Positions 45,559-54,976 of a stretch of DNA of 64,000 nucleotides are shown piece after piece (positions within the stretch are counted from its first letter, which is position 1; each line of letters starts with the position of its first letter). Position numbers and translations under genes: made by a program. This stretch comes from MRBY01 sp943371005 (lineage in GTDB: Bacteria > Cyanobacteriota > Cyanobacteriia > Cyanobacteriales > MRBY01). Location: positions 13,203 through 77,202 of the forward strand of contig CALRTB020000015.1 of NCBI GenBank assembly GCA_943371005.1. The letters are read 5' to 3'. The notes below the pieces were generated by a model. That model had not been told where the DNA came from, searched no databases, and saw only the letters and a list, made by a program, of their open reading frames with translations.

Positions 45559-48500
45559 CTACATACTGAGACTATTTTTTTGAGCTTTTAGGCAAATTTG
45601 GATTAAGTTCCGAAGCAACGGCTCCCCAATGCTCATTAATCTGAGGGAAGAAGAATATTCTTCAAAGGTTTTGGGATCAAATGTAACTGTTTTGGTTTTT
45701 GACTTTTGAGTCAGTAACCATTGGCCGTCGCCTTTATCTTCAAAAATCATCCCGGCTTGCTTGAGGCTTGGTGAGGTGGTGAGCCACCGTTCCAGATCCT
45801 GCCAAGCTAAGGGAGAAGGTGGCAGCGGTTGGCGAATACTCATGATGTCGGCTTCCACATCCATTTGCACCATGTCGTCGAGGGTGACTTGCAAGGGCGG
45901 GGCATCTAGGGCGTGGTCAAACTCAGAAAATAAAACATCTTCCTCTTGGGGATCGGCGCTCATGGTTGCCTGTTCGATGAGGGTAGGAACTTTGGCCAGG
46001 ATGGGTTGCAGACTACCGACAACGGAAGAAAAAGCATGGATGCGATCGCGGAGTCGTTGGTAAACCTTGGCTTCCACGGTGCCGTCGTAATAGAAGTTGT
46101 GAATGATGACTCTGGGGAAAGTTTGACCGATGCGATCAATCCGGCCAATTCGCTGTTCGACACGCATCGGGTTCCAAGGCATATCGTAGTTAATCAATAC
46201 GCCGCAGGTTTGCAGGTTCAACCCTTCACTGGCGGATTCAGTACAGAGCAGAATTTTTATTTCCCCCTGGCGAAATTCCCGCTTGATTTGTTCTTTGGAG
46301 ACAGTGCGCCATTCGCCATCAATTAGTTTTTCACCGCCGCGCCCGGAGTAGCAAGCCACCTGGGGGCCATAGATTTGCTGCAGTTCTCCCCGCAGAAAGT
46401 CCAGGGTGTCGGTGTATTGGGTGAAGATAATGGTACTATCTCGCTGCTGAAATTCTTGTCTCAAGATAGTGAGGAGGTGGGAGAATTTGGTGTCTTCCCC
46501 CGTGTTTTCAAACTGGCGTAGTAGGTCTTCGAGGTATTCGATTTCCTTGGGATGAATCTCCTCCATAAAACTTTCAAGACCGTCAATGATGGCATCATCT
46601 TGGTCTTCGAGTTCGAGTAAGTCATCATCGCTCAAACCACTACCTTGCTGGGTCATTAGGGCATCTAGGCGACGCTGTAGAGATTCGCGAATGGCATAGA
46701 AAGAACTGGTCAATCGTTTGCGGTACAGGGTCATGAGGAATCCAAGGGCTTTACGATTTTCCTTTTGGGCAAGTCGATAAAAATCTCGGACATAGTCACT
46801 CACTTGGCGATAGAGTTCTGCTTCTCTGGTGGGTTCAAGGGCGATCGCCTGATCCTGGACATCTCTTTGGGGAATGTCCTTTTCGAGGAGGCCCCGTTTG
46901 TAATACTCGCGGAGGGTATTGCGGGTATGGCGAAACATCTTTTCTTTGAGGGGGGTGTGGATACTGAGATATTCCTTTGAACGCTCGATGAATTGGGTGT
47001 CGTTCAAATATTGCCGAAGATTAATGGTGGGATATTTGCCGCTCCAAAAGTCGTCGAGGCGAGAAGCTAGGAGGCGATCGCTTTGATTGAGGTAGGCCCG
47101 GAATCGAGGACAGGACTGACCGCCATACTTAAAGTAATCCGCCGTCATTTGCTGCCAGAACTTCAGTAGATTTTCGTTGGGTTGATTGTCGAGGGAGGCG
47201 AAGTAATCACAGAAGACATCACCATAGCTCCAGTGACCTTCTAGACCAATAACTGAGATCAGGTCAAAGACTTCGATCGGGTCGATCTGCATGGGTGTTG
47301 CGGAGAGCAGCATTATGCTTTTTGTGCGTTCCCGTAGCTGTTGCAGGAGTTGGAGTAAGCGATTAAATTTTTCTTTTCGCTGTTGGGGAGCCTTGCGGCG
47401 GGCATGATGGGCCTCATCAATAATCACCACATCCCAAGGCTCGGCGGCGAGTAATTCTTCCATGCGGTCTTGGCGGCGTACAAGGTGACTAGAGGCCAAT
47501 ATGAGGTCTTGGGTATTCCAAGGGTTATCGAGGGAAGGATAGGTTTCGCCGTAGGGATCTGTGAAGTGTCCTTTGTTATAACTCCAGAAGTGCAGGTTAA
47601 ATTTCTCGCACATCTCACTATGCCATTGGGGTTGGACGCTAGCGGGGGCAAGGATTAAAATTCGTTTTGCTTTTTGAGAGACGAGTAAATAACGCAAAAT
47701 CAAGCCTGTTTCAATAGTTTTACCCAGCCCGACTTCATCGGCGATCAGGAAACTACAAGGGAAGTTTTCTACGACATGACGCAAGATTTTAATTTGATGG
47801 GGCCAGGGGGAAATTGGTATGGAATCAAGGCAATAACTTAGGCAACCTGCATGGGTCGGTAAGCTCTGCCATTTTTTGAGCATTTTCTGTTCAAAGATGA
47901 TTGCCTCTGGAAGTTGCCCCCCTAGCTCCCCAACTTGGGGGGAATTTGTATCTGTAGTTGTATTCAAGTCCCCAGCATGGGGATTTAGGGGCTGATCTGG
48001 TAGCCCCCCAGCCCTCGAATCGGGGGAGCAAGAAGAATCCGGAAAGTCCCCATCTTGGGGATTTAGGGGCTTATATTCAGCACTAGGAGCTTTAACCTTC
48101 ATGCTTTCCGCCGCTTTAGGGAGAGGACGAGTATCAAAATCCTTGGTGGGTGTCCATTGGGGTTTTTGGGCGGGAGTGTAGCGTAAAAGTTTTTCGCGGA
48201 TGGCTTCGGGCATGGCAAAGCTTTTCACCCTTGGCATTTGGTTTGTCCAGAGTTGCTCAAACCGGATGATTTCTTCCTGTACCCTTTGGCGTTCTCTCGC
48301 TTCTTCCCAGGAACTAAATACTTGAAATGACTCGGTATTGAGTTCCCAGCCGCTAATGGATTCATTGGCAGATCCATTCGTTACGAGTTGATTACCCTCA
48401 GCATCGGTGAAGATGCAAACTTTTTCGTGGAAGATGTGGTTGAAATCCAGGGTTTCTTCAAAGAGTTGTGGATCGCCGTTTTGTTTGAGGGGAATCGCGA

Positions 48501-48876
48501 TACGCACATCCAGCCTACCTGCTTGGATGAGCCAACTGAGAATTTCAAAGTGGTGGAGCTGGGCAAAGTTTTTTGGAGGGGTGAGGTCTGTGTCTAATCG
48601 TTGGGCGATCGCCTCTCGGAGTTCATAACCTTTTTTGATGGTGGCCACATCTTGGGCGTTGAGCTGACAACCGAGAATCAGGCGAATTTGACCGTCTTGG
48701 TTGAGCAGGGTTCCCAGTCCGGCAGCGACATGGCTCAGAATTGCGCTACTAAAAAACCCTGATTTGCGGTCATATTGGATCGAACGTTCTAGGGCTGGAA
48801 TATAAAAATCGGCGATCGGGTTATCTTGAGCGCTGGTGTAGCTAATTTTCCAAGGGTAGTCGGGGAGACAGTTCAC
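45559..48876 (-). CDS. PLD-domain/SNF2-type helicase, 1105 aa
   Basis: Residues 1-230 form a phospholipase-D-like domain (FNHIFHEKVCIF and TNGSANES, where an HxK stands and one half-site is visible). Then comes a low-complexity insert (about 267-320) encoded by GC-rich repeats. An SNF2 motor follows: motif I DEVGLGKTIET, motif II VVIIDEAHHARR, and C-terminal WNPMRVEQRIGRIDRIGQ. Such PLD-SNF2 proteins occur with DUF1156 methyltransferase and DUF499 ATPase genes in defence islands, as here. They are inferred to remodel or cut invading DNA. Confidence 0.85.
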   Translation of the reverse strand: MNCLPDYPWKISYTSAQDNPIADFYIPALERSIQYDRKSGFFSSAILSHVAAGLGTLLNQDGQIRLILGCQLNAQDVATIKKGYELREAIAQRLDTDLTPPKNFAQLHHFEILSWLIQAGRLDVRIAIPLKQNGDPQLFEETLDFNHIFHEKVCIFTDAEGNQLVTNGSANESISGWELNTESFQVFSSWEEARERQRVQEEIIRFEQLWTNQMPRVKSFAMPEAIREKLLRYTPAQKPQWTPTKDFDTRPLPKAAESMKVKAPSAEYKPLNPQDGDFPDSSCSPDSRAGGLPDQPLNPHAGDLNTTTDTNSPQVGELGGQLPEAIIFEQKMLKKWQSLPTHAGCLSYCLDSIPISPWPHQIKILRHVVENFPCSFLIADEVGLGKTIETGLILRYLLVSQKAKRILILAPASVQPQWHSEMCEKFNLHFWSYNKGHFTDPYGETYPSLDNPWNTQDLILASSHLVRRQDRMEELLAAEPWDVVIIDEAHHARRKAPQQRKEKFNRLLQLLQQLRERTKSIMLLSATPMQIDPIEVFDLISVIGLEGHWSYGDVFCDYFASLDNQPNENLLKFWQQMTADYFKYGGQSCPRFRAYLNQSDRLLASRLDDFWSGKYPTINLRQYLNDTQFIERSKEYLSIHTPLKEKMFRHTRNTLREYYKRGLLEKDIPQRDVQDQAIALEPTREAELYRQVSDYVRDFYRLAQKENRKALGFLMTLYRKRLTSSFYAIRESLQRRLDALMTQQGSGLSDDDLLELEDQDDAIIDGLESFMEEIHPKEIEYLEDLLRQFENTGEDTKFSHLLTILRQEFQQRDSTIIFTQYTDTLDFLRGELQQIYGPQVACYSGRGGEKLIDGEWRTVSKEQIKREFRQGEIKILLCTESASEGLNLQTCGVLINYDMPWNPMRVEQRIGRIDRIGQTFPRVIIHNFYYDGTVEAKVYQRLRDRIHAFSSVVGSLQPILAKVPTLIEQATMSADPQEEDVLFSEFDHALDAPPLQVTLDDMVQMDVEADIMSIRQPLPPSPLAWQDLERWLTTSPSLKQAGMIFEDKGDGQWLLTQKSKTKTVTFDPKTFEEYSSSLRLMSIGEPLLRNLIQICLKAQKNSLSM
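47915..48075 (-). repeat. GC-rich palindromic repeats inside the helicase gene
   Basis: Two in-frame copies have GTCCCC, a 4-nt gap and GGGGATTTAGGGGC (47972-47997 and 48044-48069), plus GGGGG-type arms. They encode KPLNPQDGDF and QPLNPHAGDL, a linker with no similarity to SNF2 helicases. Confidence 0.85.
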
Positions 48877-48916
48877 TGTATATACTAAAAATATATATTC
48901 TTGTTCTTAGTGTAGT
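48877..48916. promoter_or_regulatory. Shared divergent promoter region
   Basis: Only 40 bp lie between the start codons of the minus-strand helicase and vapB. The AT-rich centre (TATATACTAAAAATATATA) could serve both as promoter and as a VapB-type operator. Confidence 0.4.
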
Positions 48917-49156
48917 ATGGCTCAACCTAAAACGGCAAAGTTATTTATGAATGGCAATAGTCAGGCGGTACGGTTGCCTCGTGAGTTTCGGTTTGAGGGG
49001 AAGGAAGTTTTTATTTATAAAGAAGGCGATCGCGTAATTTTGTCTCCGAAACGGCGATCTTGGCGAGATTTTTTTGAAAATGCTCCTTGTGCCACGCCAG
49101 ATTTTATGGAAACACGGGATGACCAGCCGCCCCAAGAGCGGGAGGACTTATTCTAG
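48917..49156 (+). CDS. vapB: VapB-type antitoxin
   Basis: The protein has 79 aa. KLFMNGNSQAVRLPREFRF is the AbrB/SpoVT-type DNA-binding motif of VapB. The acidic tail should wrap around the PIN toxin. The stop is adjacent to the ATG of vapC. Divergent from the helicase gene. Confidence 0.92.
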   Translation: MAQPKTAKLFMNGNSQAVRLPREFRFEGKEVFIYKEGDRVILSPKRRSWRDFFENAPCATPDFMETRDDQPPQEREDLF

Positions 49157-49552
49157 ATGTTTTTGTTGGATACAAATATTTGTATTTACATCATCAAAGA
49201 AAAGCCGCCTCAAGTTTTAGAAAAGTTTGAACAAATTGAGCCACACAAACTAGGGATCTCGATTATTACTCTAGCGGAATTAGAGTATGGGGCGGCAAAA
49301 TCAATGAATCCAGCTAAAAACTATCAGGTTATTGAAGATTTTATCGCTTATTTAGATGTCTTTAACTGGGATCGTCAAGCCAGTCATATTTATGGTGAAC
49401 TTCGAGCACATCTAAATCGCCAGGGCACGCCTATCGGTATTTTAGATACCCAAATTGCGGCCCATTGCCTAGGCTTAAATCGTATTTTGGTGACGAATAA
49501 CGTGCGGGAGTTTGAGCGAGTTCCGGGGTTAAAGGTAGAAAATTGGGTTTAA
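49157..49552 (+). CDS. vapC: VapC-type PIN-domain toxin
   Basis: The protein has 131 aa. FLLDTNICIYI supplies the first catalytic Asp (5), LAELEYGA the Glu (about 42), and GILDTQIAAHCLG a further Asp (about 98), with TNNVREF after it. The enzyme is an Mg-dependent RNase neutralised by VapB. All key acids are present, so the pair seems intact. Confidence 0.93.
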   Translation: MFLLDTNICIYIIKEKPPQVLEKFEQIEPHKLGISIITLAELEYGAAKSMNPAKNYQVIEDFIAYLDVFNWDRQASHIYGELRAHLNRQGTPIGILDTQIAAHCLGLNRILVTNNVREFERVPGLKVENWV

Positions 49553-49553
49553 T

Positions 49554-49970
49554 TTAAGAAATCAGAAGATTTTGGAAGGGTTTTGTATTCTTCCAGCGAT
49601 AAATACCAAAGTCCCGTTGGTCAGTTGAAAAGATTTTTCCATGACCGAGTTCTTCCGCAAGAATGACAAGGGATGCATCAGCAAAATCCATCGGTAGATC
49701 AGCGTATTTGGTCATGAGTTCGACAATTTGGGACTGGTGATGGGTTTGCAGTAAAAATACCTCTGCGGCTCCATTACTCAGTGCTTGCATAAACCTAATC
49801 TGTGCATATGCCCCCTTACGGGAAAGGAGTAAATGACAGGTTTCTGTAATGACTGACCAAGTGGTGATTAATGGTTCTGGGTATTGCTGGAGTGCTTTTT
49901 TTGCAACTTGATGAAATTTATCTTGATCATCACTTAATGCTAACCAAAATCCTGTGTCAGCGATAATCAT
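49554..49970 (-). CDS. PIN-domain toxin, second pair
   Basis: The protein has 138 aa. IIADTGFWLAL gives the first acid, VITETCHLLL the Glu, and MDFADASLVILAEE and STDQRDF the rest. Overlaps its upstream antitoxin gene by 14 nt. Convergent with vapC, 1 bp apart. Confidence 0.88.
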   Translation of the reverse strand: MIIADTGFWLALSDDQDKFHQVAKKALQQYPEPLITTWSVITETCHLLLSRKGAYAQIRFMQALSNGAAEVFLLQTHHQSQIVELMTKYADLPMDFADASLVILAEELGHGKIFSTDQRDFGIYRWKNTKPFQNLLIS

Positions 49971-50217
49971 ATTTTTTATTTAATTCTTCAGTAAGAACTT
50001 TTTTGTAATTGATTGAGAGATCGCTTTCAATGGAGGCACAACCGATAAATCCTGATTCTTCTAAAATCTGTAGGGGTGTTTTTTGCGGCGTTTGTAGGGT
50101 TTGATAGTAGAGTTCAATGGCATTTTTGAGGATTTCAGAGAGATCTTGTTTTGTTTGGGATTGAATGAAGTTGATTTTATTTTCAGTGTCCCTGCTTATC
50201 TGGGTGTTGACTTCCAT
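49957..50217 (-). CDS. Ribbon-helix-helix-type antitoxin
   Basis: The protein has 86 aa. The N-terminus NTQISRDTENKINFIQ and LSEILKNAIELYYQ look like a ribbon-helix-helix. Its 14-nt overlap with the PIN gene marks it as the partner antitoxin. Confidence 0.75.
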   Translation of the reverse strand: MEVNTQISRDTENKINFIQSQTKQDLSEILKNAIELYYQTLQTPQKTPLQILEESGFIGCASIESDLSINYKKVLTEELNKKYDYR

Positions 50218-50238
50218 TTTTATAACCTCTGGACTGGA

Positions 50239-50604
50239 TTAGGATGATTGAAAAAGAGACTCTAGGGGAATGTTTAAGCCTTTATGCAAAGCCTGAATCA
50301 TATTTTTGCTTAGTTCTCGTTTTCCTGATAAGACTTCAGAAACTTTCGACTTACTACCAATGTAAGGAACTAAATCTTGTTGATTAAGACCTTGTTGCTC
50401 CATGCGGAACTTGATTGCAGCGATCGCCGTTGGTGCATCTATTCTATATTCCTTCGCTTCATAGGCTTCGACGAGGGTAGTCAGGACTTCTAATTCATCA
50501 AATTCAGGTGTATTTGATTCTGCTTCCATCAGCATTTCAATTCTGCTTAATGCTTCCTCGTAGTCTGATTCTGTGCGGATGGGTTTAATGTAGGTTGTTA
50601 GCAT
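50239..50604 (-). CDS. higA: HigA-type antitoxin
   Basis: The protein has 121 aa. The N-terminal half is acidic and interacts with toxin in relatives; the HTH lies at about 70-110 (LNQQDLVPYIGSKSKVSEVLSGKR). It follows the toxin gene by 12 nt, the order expected for higBA. Confidence 0.88.
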   Translation of the reverse strand: MLTTYIKPIRTESDYEEALSRIEMLMEAESNTPEFDELEVLTTLVEAYEAKEYRIDAPTAIAAIKFRMEQQGLNQQDLVPYIGSKSKVSEVLSGKRELSKNMIQALHKGLNIPLESLFQSS

Positions 50605-50616
50605 AATTTGAGTTGT

Positions 50617-50931
50617 TTAATTCTCTAAATTCACAGTATTTGCATCGATATTATCGTAGTCTTGGTGAGTGCCAATAAATTTGATGAAAATTATTTGTGC
50701 TGGATAGTTGATTGAAACGACTAGACGATATTTGTTTCCAGCAATATTGAAGACAACACGATTATTTTTTAGGATGCTGGCGCTTTTATATTGTTCTTTG
50801 ATTTCTGCTGGTGTTTTCCATTGGGCAGCTTTTGCTTCGCTATGCCATGCTTCAATAGCTTCTTTGGCATCATGGTGTTTAGGGTTTTTTTCAATAAAAT
50901 CAATTAACGTTTTTTTTGCAATAATTCTCAT
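50617..50931 (-). CDS. higB: HigB-type mRNA interferase toxin
   Basis: The protein has 104 aa. WHSEAKAAQWKTPAEIKEQY and RVVFNIAGNKYRLVV are the signature of the HigB_toxin family (RelE-fold, ribosome-dependent mRNA cleavage). It is intact and paired with higA, unlike the IS-split higB at the left end; the two toxins belong to different HigB subfamilies. Confidence 0.9.
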   Translation of the reverse strand: MRIIAKKTLIDFIEKNPKHHDAKEAIEAWHSEAKAAQWKTPAEIKEQYKSASILKNNRVVFNIAGNKYRLVVSINYPAQIIFIKFIGTHQDYDNIDANTVNLEN

Positions 50932-50984
50932 GGGTTTTTGTAATTATTTCTCATGATAACAAGCAATTCCCAAAATGGGAACCT

Positions 50985-51266
50985 CACCTATCCATCCCAC
51001 CAGTAGAAAGTCCCCAGTATGGGGATTTAGGGGCATTTCTCTGCCCCCCAGCCCCCAAAATGGGGGAGCCGGAGAAATACAGAAGAGCGATCGCCGATCT
51101 ATCCATCCCACCAGTAGAAAGTCCCATTATGGGGATTTAGGGGCTTTTCTTGCCCCCTAGCCCCCGAATCGGGGGAACCGGAGAAATACAGAAGAGCGAT
51201 CGCCGATCTATCCATCCCACCAGTAGAAAGTCCCCAGTATGGGGATTTAGGGGCTTCTTCGGGGCT
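50985..51266. repeat. Tandem GC-rich palindromic repeats, three units
   Basis: Three near-identical units of about 111-119 bp start with TCCATCCCACCAGTAGAAAG (core copies at 51000, 51111 and 51230), followed by a GTCCC-N-GGGGATTTAGGGGC palindrome, a CCCCC/GGGGG hairpin and a HIP1 site. This fills the gap before the methyltransferase gene and abuts its stop codon. No gene is seen in it. Confidence 0.9.
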
Positions 51267-51267
51267 T

Positions 51268-54195
51268 CTAAAACAAACTCCCCTGCACTGCCTGCCCACT
51301 ACCCTCGGCATCCTCTGGGGTGACATATCGCACCTTCGCCTTGATCTCATCCATCGCTAACCACAGATCGGCCAGGGCTTTTTCTTCGGGCAGTCGTTTT
51401 TTCTCGTCGCCGATGTGGGGGATCGCTTTTAGGGCAACTTCCCAGGCGCGCATAAATTGGTCATTACTCAGGAGTTCGGTTTTCTTCAAGAATTGGCGGA
51501 CAGGCTCAATGCTCTGTTCTTCTTGATAGATGGCAATGACGGCGTGGAGTCCATCGACGAGGGAAGTGAGGCTAAAGTCGGTGGGACTAACGGAAAAGGC
51601 GCGTTTTTTCAGGCGTTGGGTCGGGGTGAGTAGGCTACAGGTGCCGCTTTTGGCGCTGATTAGCTTATGGCTATTTTTTAGGTCGTTGATGTCGAATCCT
51701 CCCACGGCGATCGCCAATTGTCTGGCTTCATCAAAGGAGAATTCGCGGGCGCGGAAACTATCCCAGGCGAGGATATACCATTGGGTGAGGGCATCGAAGC
51801 CGCTGGTTTCTTGGTTCAGGAGTTTGTTTAGGCGGTAGTGGGAAATGGCTTTGCGGGCTTCCTCGAAGGCAACTTCGGGACGCATGGCTTGACCAGCACT
51901 ATCGAGCACGGGCCAGGCGCGGCTAAACACATTCAGGGCGGGGCCAAAGGCGCTGAGATAGAGATCGATCCCGCTGATGTCGTTGGCTTCAAAGTCGGGG
52001 GCGCGTTCTTCGACGAGGCGATTTAGTTCGGGGCGCACGTCATCCCACCAGGCGGTTCCGGCGTTGGGGTCGCGTTTGCGGCAAACTAATAAAACGGTAC
52101 TGGATACGCTATTTTTCTGGGCTTGATGCAGGTTTTGGGGGTTTTCGGTGCTGACTGCCCAGCTTGCGGTAATCTCGAATCCGGCTTCGATCAGGGATTG
52201 GGCGAGGACATCCCATGCGCCGCTGTCTTTGTGGTTAAATTGCACGGTCATGATGCCGTTATTTTTCAGGACGCGATAGTATTCGCTGAATGCCATTTGC
52301 ATTTTGGCTTCGTAGTCTTGATCGGCGAGGTCTTTGGGGCTGGTTCCCATGTTCCGGAAGCGGGAGGGGTTGGCGACGGCTTCGCGGTCTTTGTCGGTGA
52401 GTTCGGTGTAATAGAGTTCGGGGAATATATCGCCTAAAATGCGCTTTTGCCATACATAGAAAAAGTCGGATAATTCGGCGTATTGAATGGTGCTGTAATA
52501 GGGCGGATCGGTAACAACTGCATCAATGCTTTGATCGGCTAAATGAAATAGGCTATCAGCGGAGGCGGATTCAATGTGAAAACTTTTTTCGGTATGGTTT
52601 TCTAAATTTAAGCTGGATGAATTTATTTTTGTACCCAGTAATTCACAAAGATTTTTATAATGTACAATAAAAACTTCAGCGAAAGATTTCCATAAATCAT
52701 AAGCACCATTAACTTCTGGATAATTCCACATCAAGTTTAAAGAATGCTGTGCTGTAGCCCTTCTTGAGCCACCTCTTGCAGAATTCCAATGAGCTAATCG
52801 ACAATTTTCATCAACACATCGTTCTAAAACTAAAGCGAGATAAGTGGCGATCGCCTGTAATTTTTCCTCGCCCAATTCAGCCTTGATTTTTTCCTTTGCC
52901 TCATTGATAATCTCAACATAAGTCACCAATGTTAAAAGCTGCCGATCATTAAATAATTTCGACCATTTTGTAATTCCATATCGAATTAATTCATTCGTTT
53001 TTGAACCATCAGTAACAACTTCATCAATATTTAGATGAGGTTTATTTAAAAATAATTTCTCTAGAAAATAGTGAGCTTTGTCAAGAATATCTAAATCAAT
53101 ATTATTCGGAGTTCTAAACTCTAAACTACCTTTACCTTGCTTAAATGCAACTGCATAGAGTTGATGACCTAAACCGCCATTAGTTGCTTGATTTTTAATA
53201 ACTTGATCTTCAATAATGCTTTCACAATTTGGACATTTACCAACACCGCGCCCAATCGTAGAAAAATCATTTGGATCAAAATCACCATCGGGCGTTTGAA
53301 TCGTATTTCCTTTACCCTTTTTGCCCTTAATCAATTCAAAATCAACCCGTTTTTCAGCAAGATTTGAGACAGGTTTAACCGCACACCATTTATGTAAATT
53401 TTGCTTTTCAGGACGTTTATAAAGCCACCAATTCGGACTAAGCGGCACAGTCGATTCACAGTGAGGACATTGCACCGTATGCGCCCAAAGATAATTTTGG
53501 ATTTTCTCTTCTCTGCCCCCTAAATCCCCAAACTGGGGACTTTCTACTGGTGTGCTGGATAATCTTTCTCCCCCAATGTTGGGGGCTGGGGGGCTAGGCT
53601 GGGGGGCGTGGCTACTCGGAAAAAACTCTTTTAAGCGAGCCTCCGCCTGTTCACCAACCCATTGCACCCAGCGATCAATATCCTGCTGCAATTCCGCCCC
53701 AAACTCTAAGGGAAACTCAATAGCAGCCTTCATCGTCACCACCGCCACCGGATTGAGATCCGACGCAAACACCCGCAAGCCATACCGCGCCGCCTCAAAC
53801 GGAATCGAACCCCCCCCCGCAAAGGCATCCAACACCGCCGGAGTGCGATCGCCCCATTGCGCTTCACAGAGAGCTTGCACCTGCTTGACCCGCTCAGGGG
53901 ATGGCGGCGTTTTATAGAGGCGAGTTCTTTTGTGGCGATCGTCCCGTTCTAGCTCGGATTCATTGTTTCTGGGTTTGTCCAGACCGAGGAGGTATTCAAA
54001 TTCCTCCATCGTCACATCCGCAGGCAGGAGAGAACCTAACACGGAGGCGCGACTAAAGGAAAGCGGTTTACGGGAATACCACCGATGGAGACCTTTGAAG
54101 GGATTACCGCCATTTTCAAAGTAGACCTGCTGATTGAGGAGATTTACAGGGAAGATTTTTTCGATGAAAACGGGTTTACGTTGGGGAGTGGTCAT
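51268..54195 (-). CDS. DUF1156-type DNA methyltransferase
   Basis: The protein has 975 aa. The N-terminus (VFIEKIFPVNLLN, GLHRWYSRKPLSFSRA) is typical of DUF1156. SAM motif I is LDAFAGGGSIPFEAARYG (about 124-141) and the catalytic motif IV is VVTDPPYYSTIQYAEL, with DPPY as in N6-adenine or N4-cytosine enzymes. A zinc-ribbon-like CPHCES/CPNCES pair lies between. A repeat-encoded insert is at about 190-227. It most probably marks host DNA for the DUF499/SNF2 system around it. Confidence 0.88.
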   Translation of the reverse strand: MTTPQRKPVFIEKIFPVNLLNQQVYFENGGNPFKGLHRWYSRKPLSFSRASVLGSLLPADVTMEEFEYLLGLDKPRNNESELERDDRHKRTRLYKTPPSPERVKQVQALCEAQWGDRTPAVLDAFAGGGSIPFEAARYGLRVFASDLNPVAVVTMKAAIEFPLEFGAELQQDIDRWVQWVGEQAEARLKEFFPSSHAPQPSPPAPNIGGERLSSTPVESPQFGDLGGREEKIQNYLWAHTVQCPHCESTVPLSPNWWLYKRPEKQNLHKWCAVKPVSNLAEKRVDFELIKGKKGKGNTIQTPDGDFDPNDFSTIGRGVGKCPNCESIIEDQVIKNQATNGGLGHQLYAVAFKQGKGSLEFRTPNNIDLDILDKAHYFLEKLFLNKPHLNIDEVVTDGSKTNELIRYGITKWSKLFNDRQLLTLVTYVEIINEAKEKIKAELGEEKLQAIATYLALVLERCVDENCRLAHWNSARGGSRRATAQHSLNLMWNYPEVNGAYDLWKSFAEVFIVHYKNLCELLGTKINSSSLNLENHTEKSFHIESASADSLFHLADQSIDAVVTDPPYYSTIQYAELSDFFYVWQKRILGDIFPELYYTELTDKDREAVANPSRFRNMGTSPKDLADQDYEAKMQMAFSEYYRVLKNNGIMTVQFNHKDSGAWDVLAQSLIEAGFEITASWAVSTENPQNLHQAQKNSVSSTVLLVCRKRDPNAGTAWWDDVRPELNRLVEERAPDFEANDISGIDLYLSAFGPALNVFSRAWPVLDSAGQAMRPEVAFEEARKAISHYRLNKLLNQETSGFDALTQWYILAWDSFRAREFSFDEARQLAIAVGGFDINDLKNSHKLISAKSGTCSLLTPTQRLKKRAFSVSPTDFSLTSLVDGLHAVIAIYQEEQSIEPVRQFLKKTELLSNDQFMRAWEVALKAIPHIGDEKKRLPEEKALADLWLAMDEIKAKVRYVTPEDAEGSGQAVQGSLF
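53515..53625 (-). repeat. GC-rich palindromic repeats inside the methyltransferase gene
   Basis: The core GGGGACTTTCTACTGG (53535-53550) and a CCCCCAATGTTGGGGG hairpin lie in frame and encode TPVESPQFGDLGG and PPAPNIGGERL. This segment has no place in DUF1156 proteins. Confidence 0.85.
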
Positions 54196-54225
54196 AGAGT
54201 GTCAAATTAGCGCGGGTATTCTCTC

Positions 54226-54488
54226 ATGATAGCCCCCCTAACCCCCCAATTTGGGGGGAATAAGTCCCCTAACCCCCGAATCGGGGGAACAAGAGAGAAG
54301 ATAAAGGCGATCGCCTGTCCAGCACACCAGTAGAAAGTCCCCATTATGGGGATTTAGGGGCTTTTCTGATTCCTGTAATGCCCCCTAGCCCCCGAATCGG
54401 GGGAATATGCCCCCCAACCCCCAATATTGGGGGAGTAAAAGATTATCTATCCCACCAGTAGAAAGTCCCCGGAACGGGGATTTAGGGG
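54226..54488. repeat. GC-rich palindromic repeat cluster
   Basis: Core copies at 54327-54342 and 54455-54470 and several CCCCC/GGGGG hairpins fill the gap between the methyltransferase and DUF559 genes. The DUF559 gene ends on the edge of the last unit. Confidence 0.88.
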
Positions 54489-54854
54489 CTAGGGGCTTCT
54501 CAATTGCGCTCTGATACGCTCCAAAACATCACCTAAATTATGGATGACTTCATCGTTGCTAAAGCGAATCACTCGATAACCTAATGTCTCTAGTTTTTCA
54601 GTGCGGGCTTGATCGTATTCTTGGCGATCGCGATGAATTTCGCCATCTATCTCGACCACCAGCTTACAGCTAGGACAATAAAAATCGAGGATGAATTGTT
54701 CTACAGGATGTTGACAGCGAAATTTGAATTCATCAAGTTGTTTACCTTTGAGAGCTTCCCAGAGTTTTGCTTCTGCGGGAGTAAGATTTGCTCGGAGGCG
54801 ACGGGCTGCGGCTTCAATTTCGGGAGTTGTGCCGCGTATTCTTCGATATCGCAT
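54489..54854 (-). CDS. DUF559 (Vsr-like) endonuclease-type protein
   Basis: ATG 54854 (MRYRRIRG) gives 121 aa. The longer frame reads back through a repeat and is an artefact. ARRLRANLTPAEAKLWEAL, FILDFYCPSCKLVVEIDGEIH and LGYRVIRFSNDEV match DUF559, a PD-(D/E)xK-fold relative of Vsr with acids in DFYC and EIDG. The family is often found beside restriction or defence genes. The exact reaction is unknown. Confidence 0.88.
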   Translation of the reverse strand: MRYRRIRGTTPEIEAAARRLRANLTPAEAKLWEALKGKQLDEFKFRCQHPVEQFILDFYCPSCKLVVEIDGEIHRDRQEYDQARTEKLETLGYRVIRFSNDEVIHNLGDVLERIRAQLRSP

Positions 54855-54879
54855 ATGTTTACCTTGGGTTGTATTGTCC

Positions 54880-54975
54880 CCTAGCCCCCGAATCGGGGGA
54901 ACAAGAGAGAAGATAAAGGCGATCGCCTGTCTAGCACACCAGTAGAAAGTCCCCAAATCGGGGATTTAGGGGCTG
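54880..54975. repeat. GC-rich palindromic repeat unit
   Basis: CCCCGAATCGGGG, a HIP1 site, then the core CCAGTAGAAAGTCCCC (54939-54954) and GGGGATTTAGGGGC follow. It sits between DUF559 and DUF433 genes. Confidence 0.88.
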
Positions 54976-54976
54976 T

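Noticed and set aside
54855..54956. N-terminal 34-residue extension of the DUF559 protein
   Set aside because: It is encoded by a palindromic repeat and lacks conservation; MRYRRIRG is the natural start.
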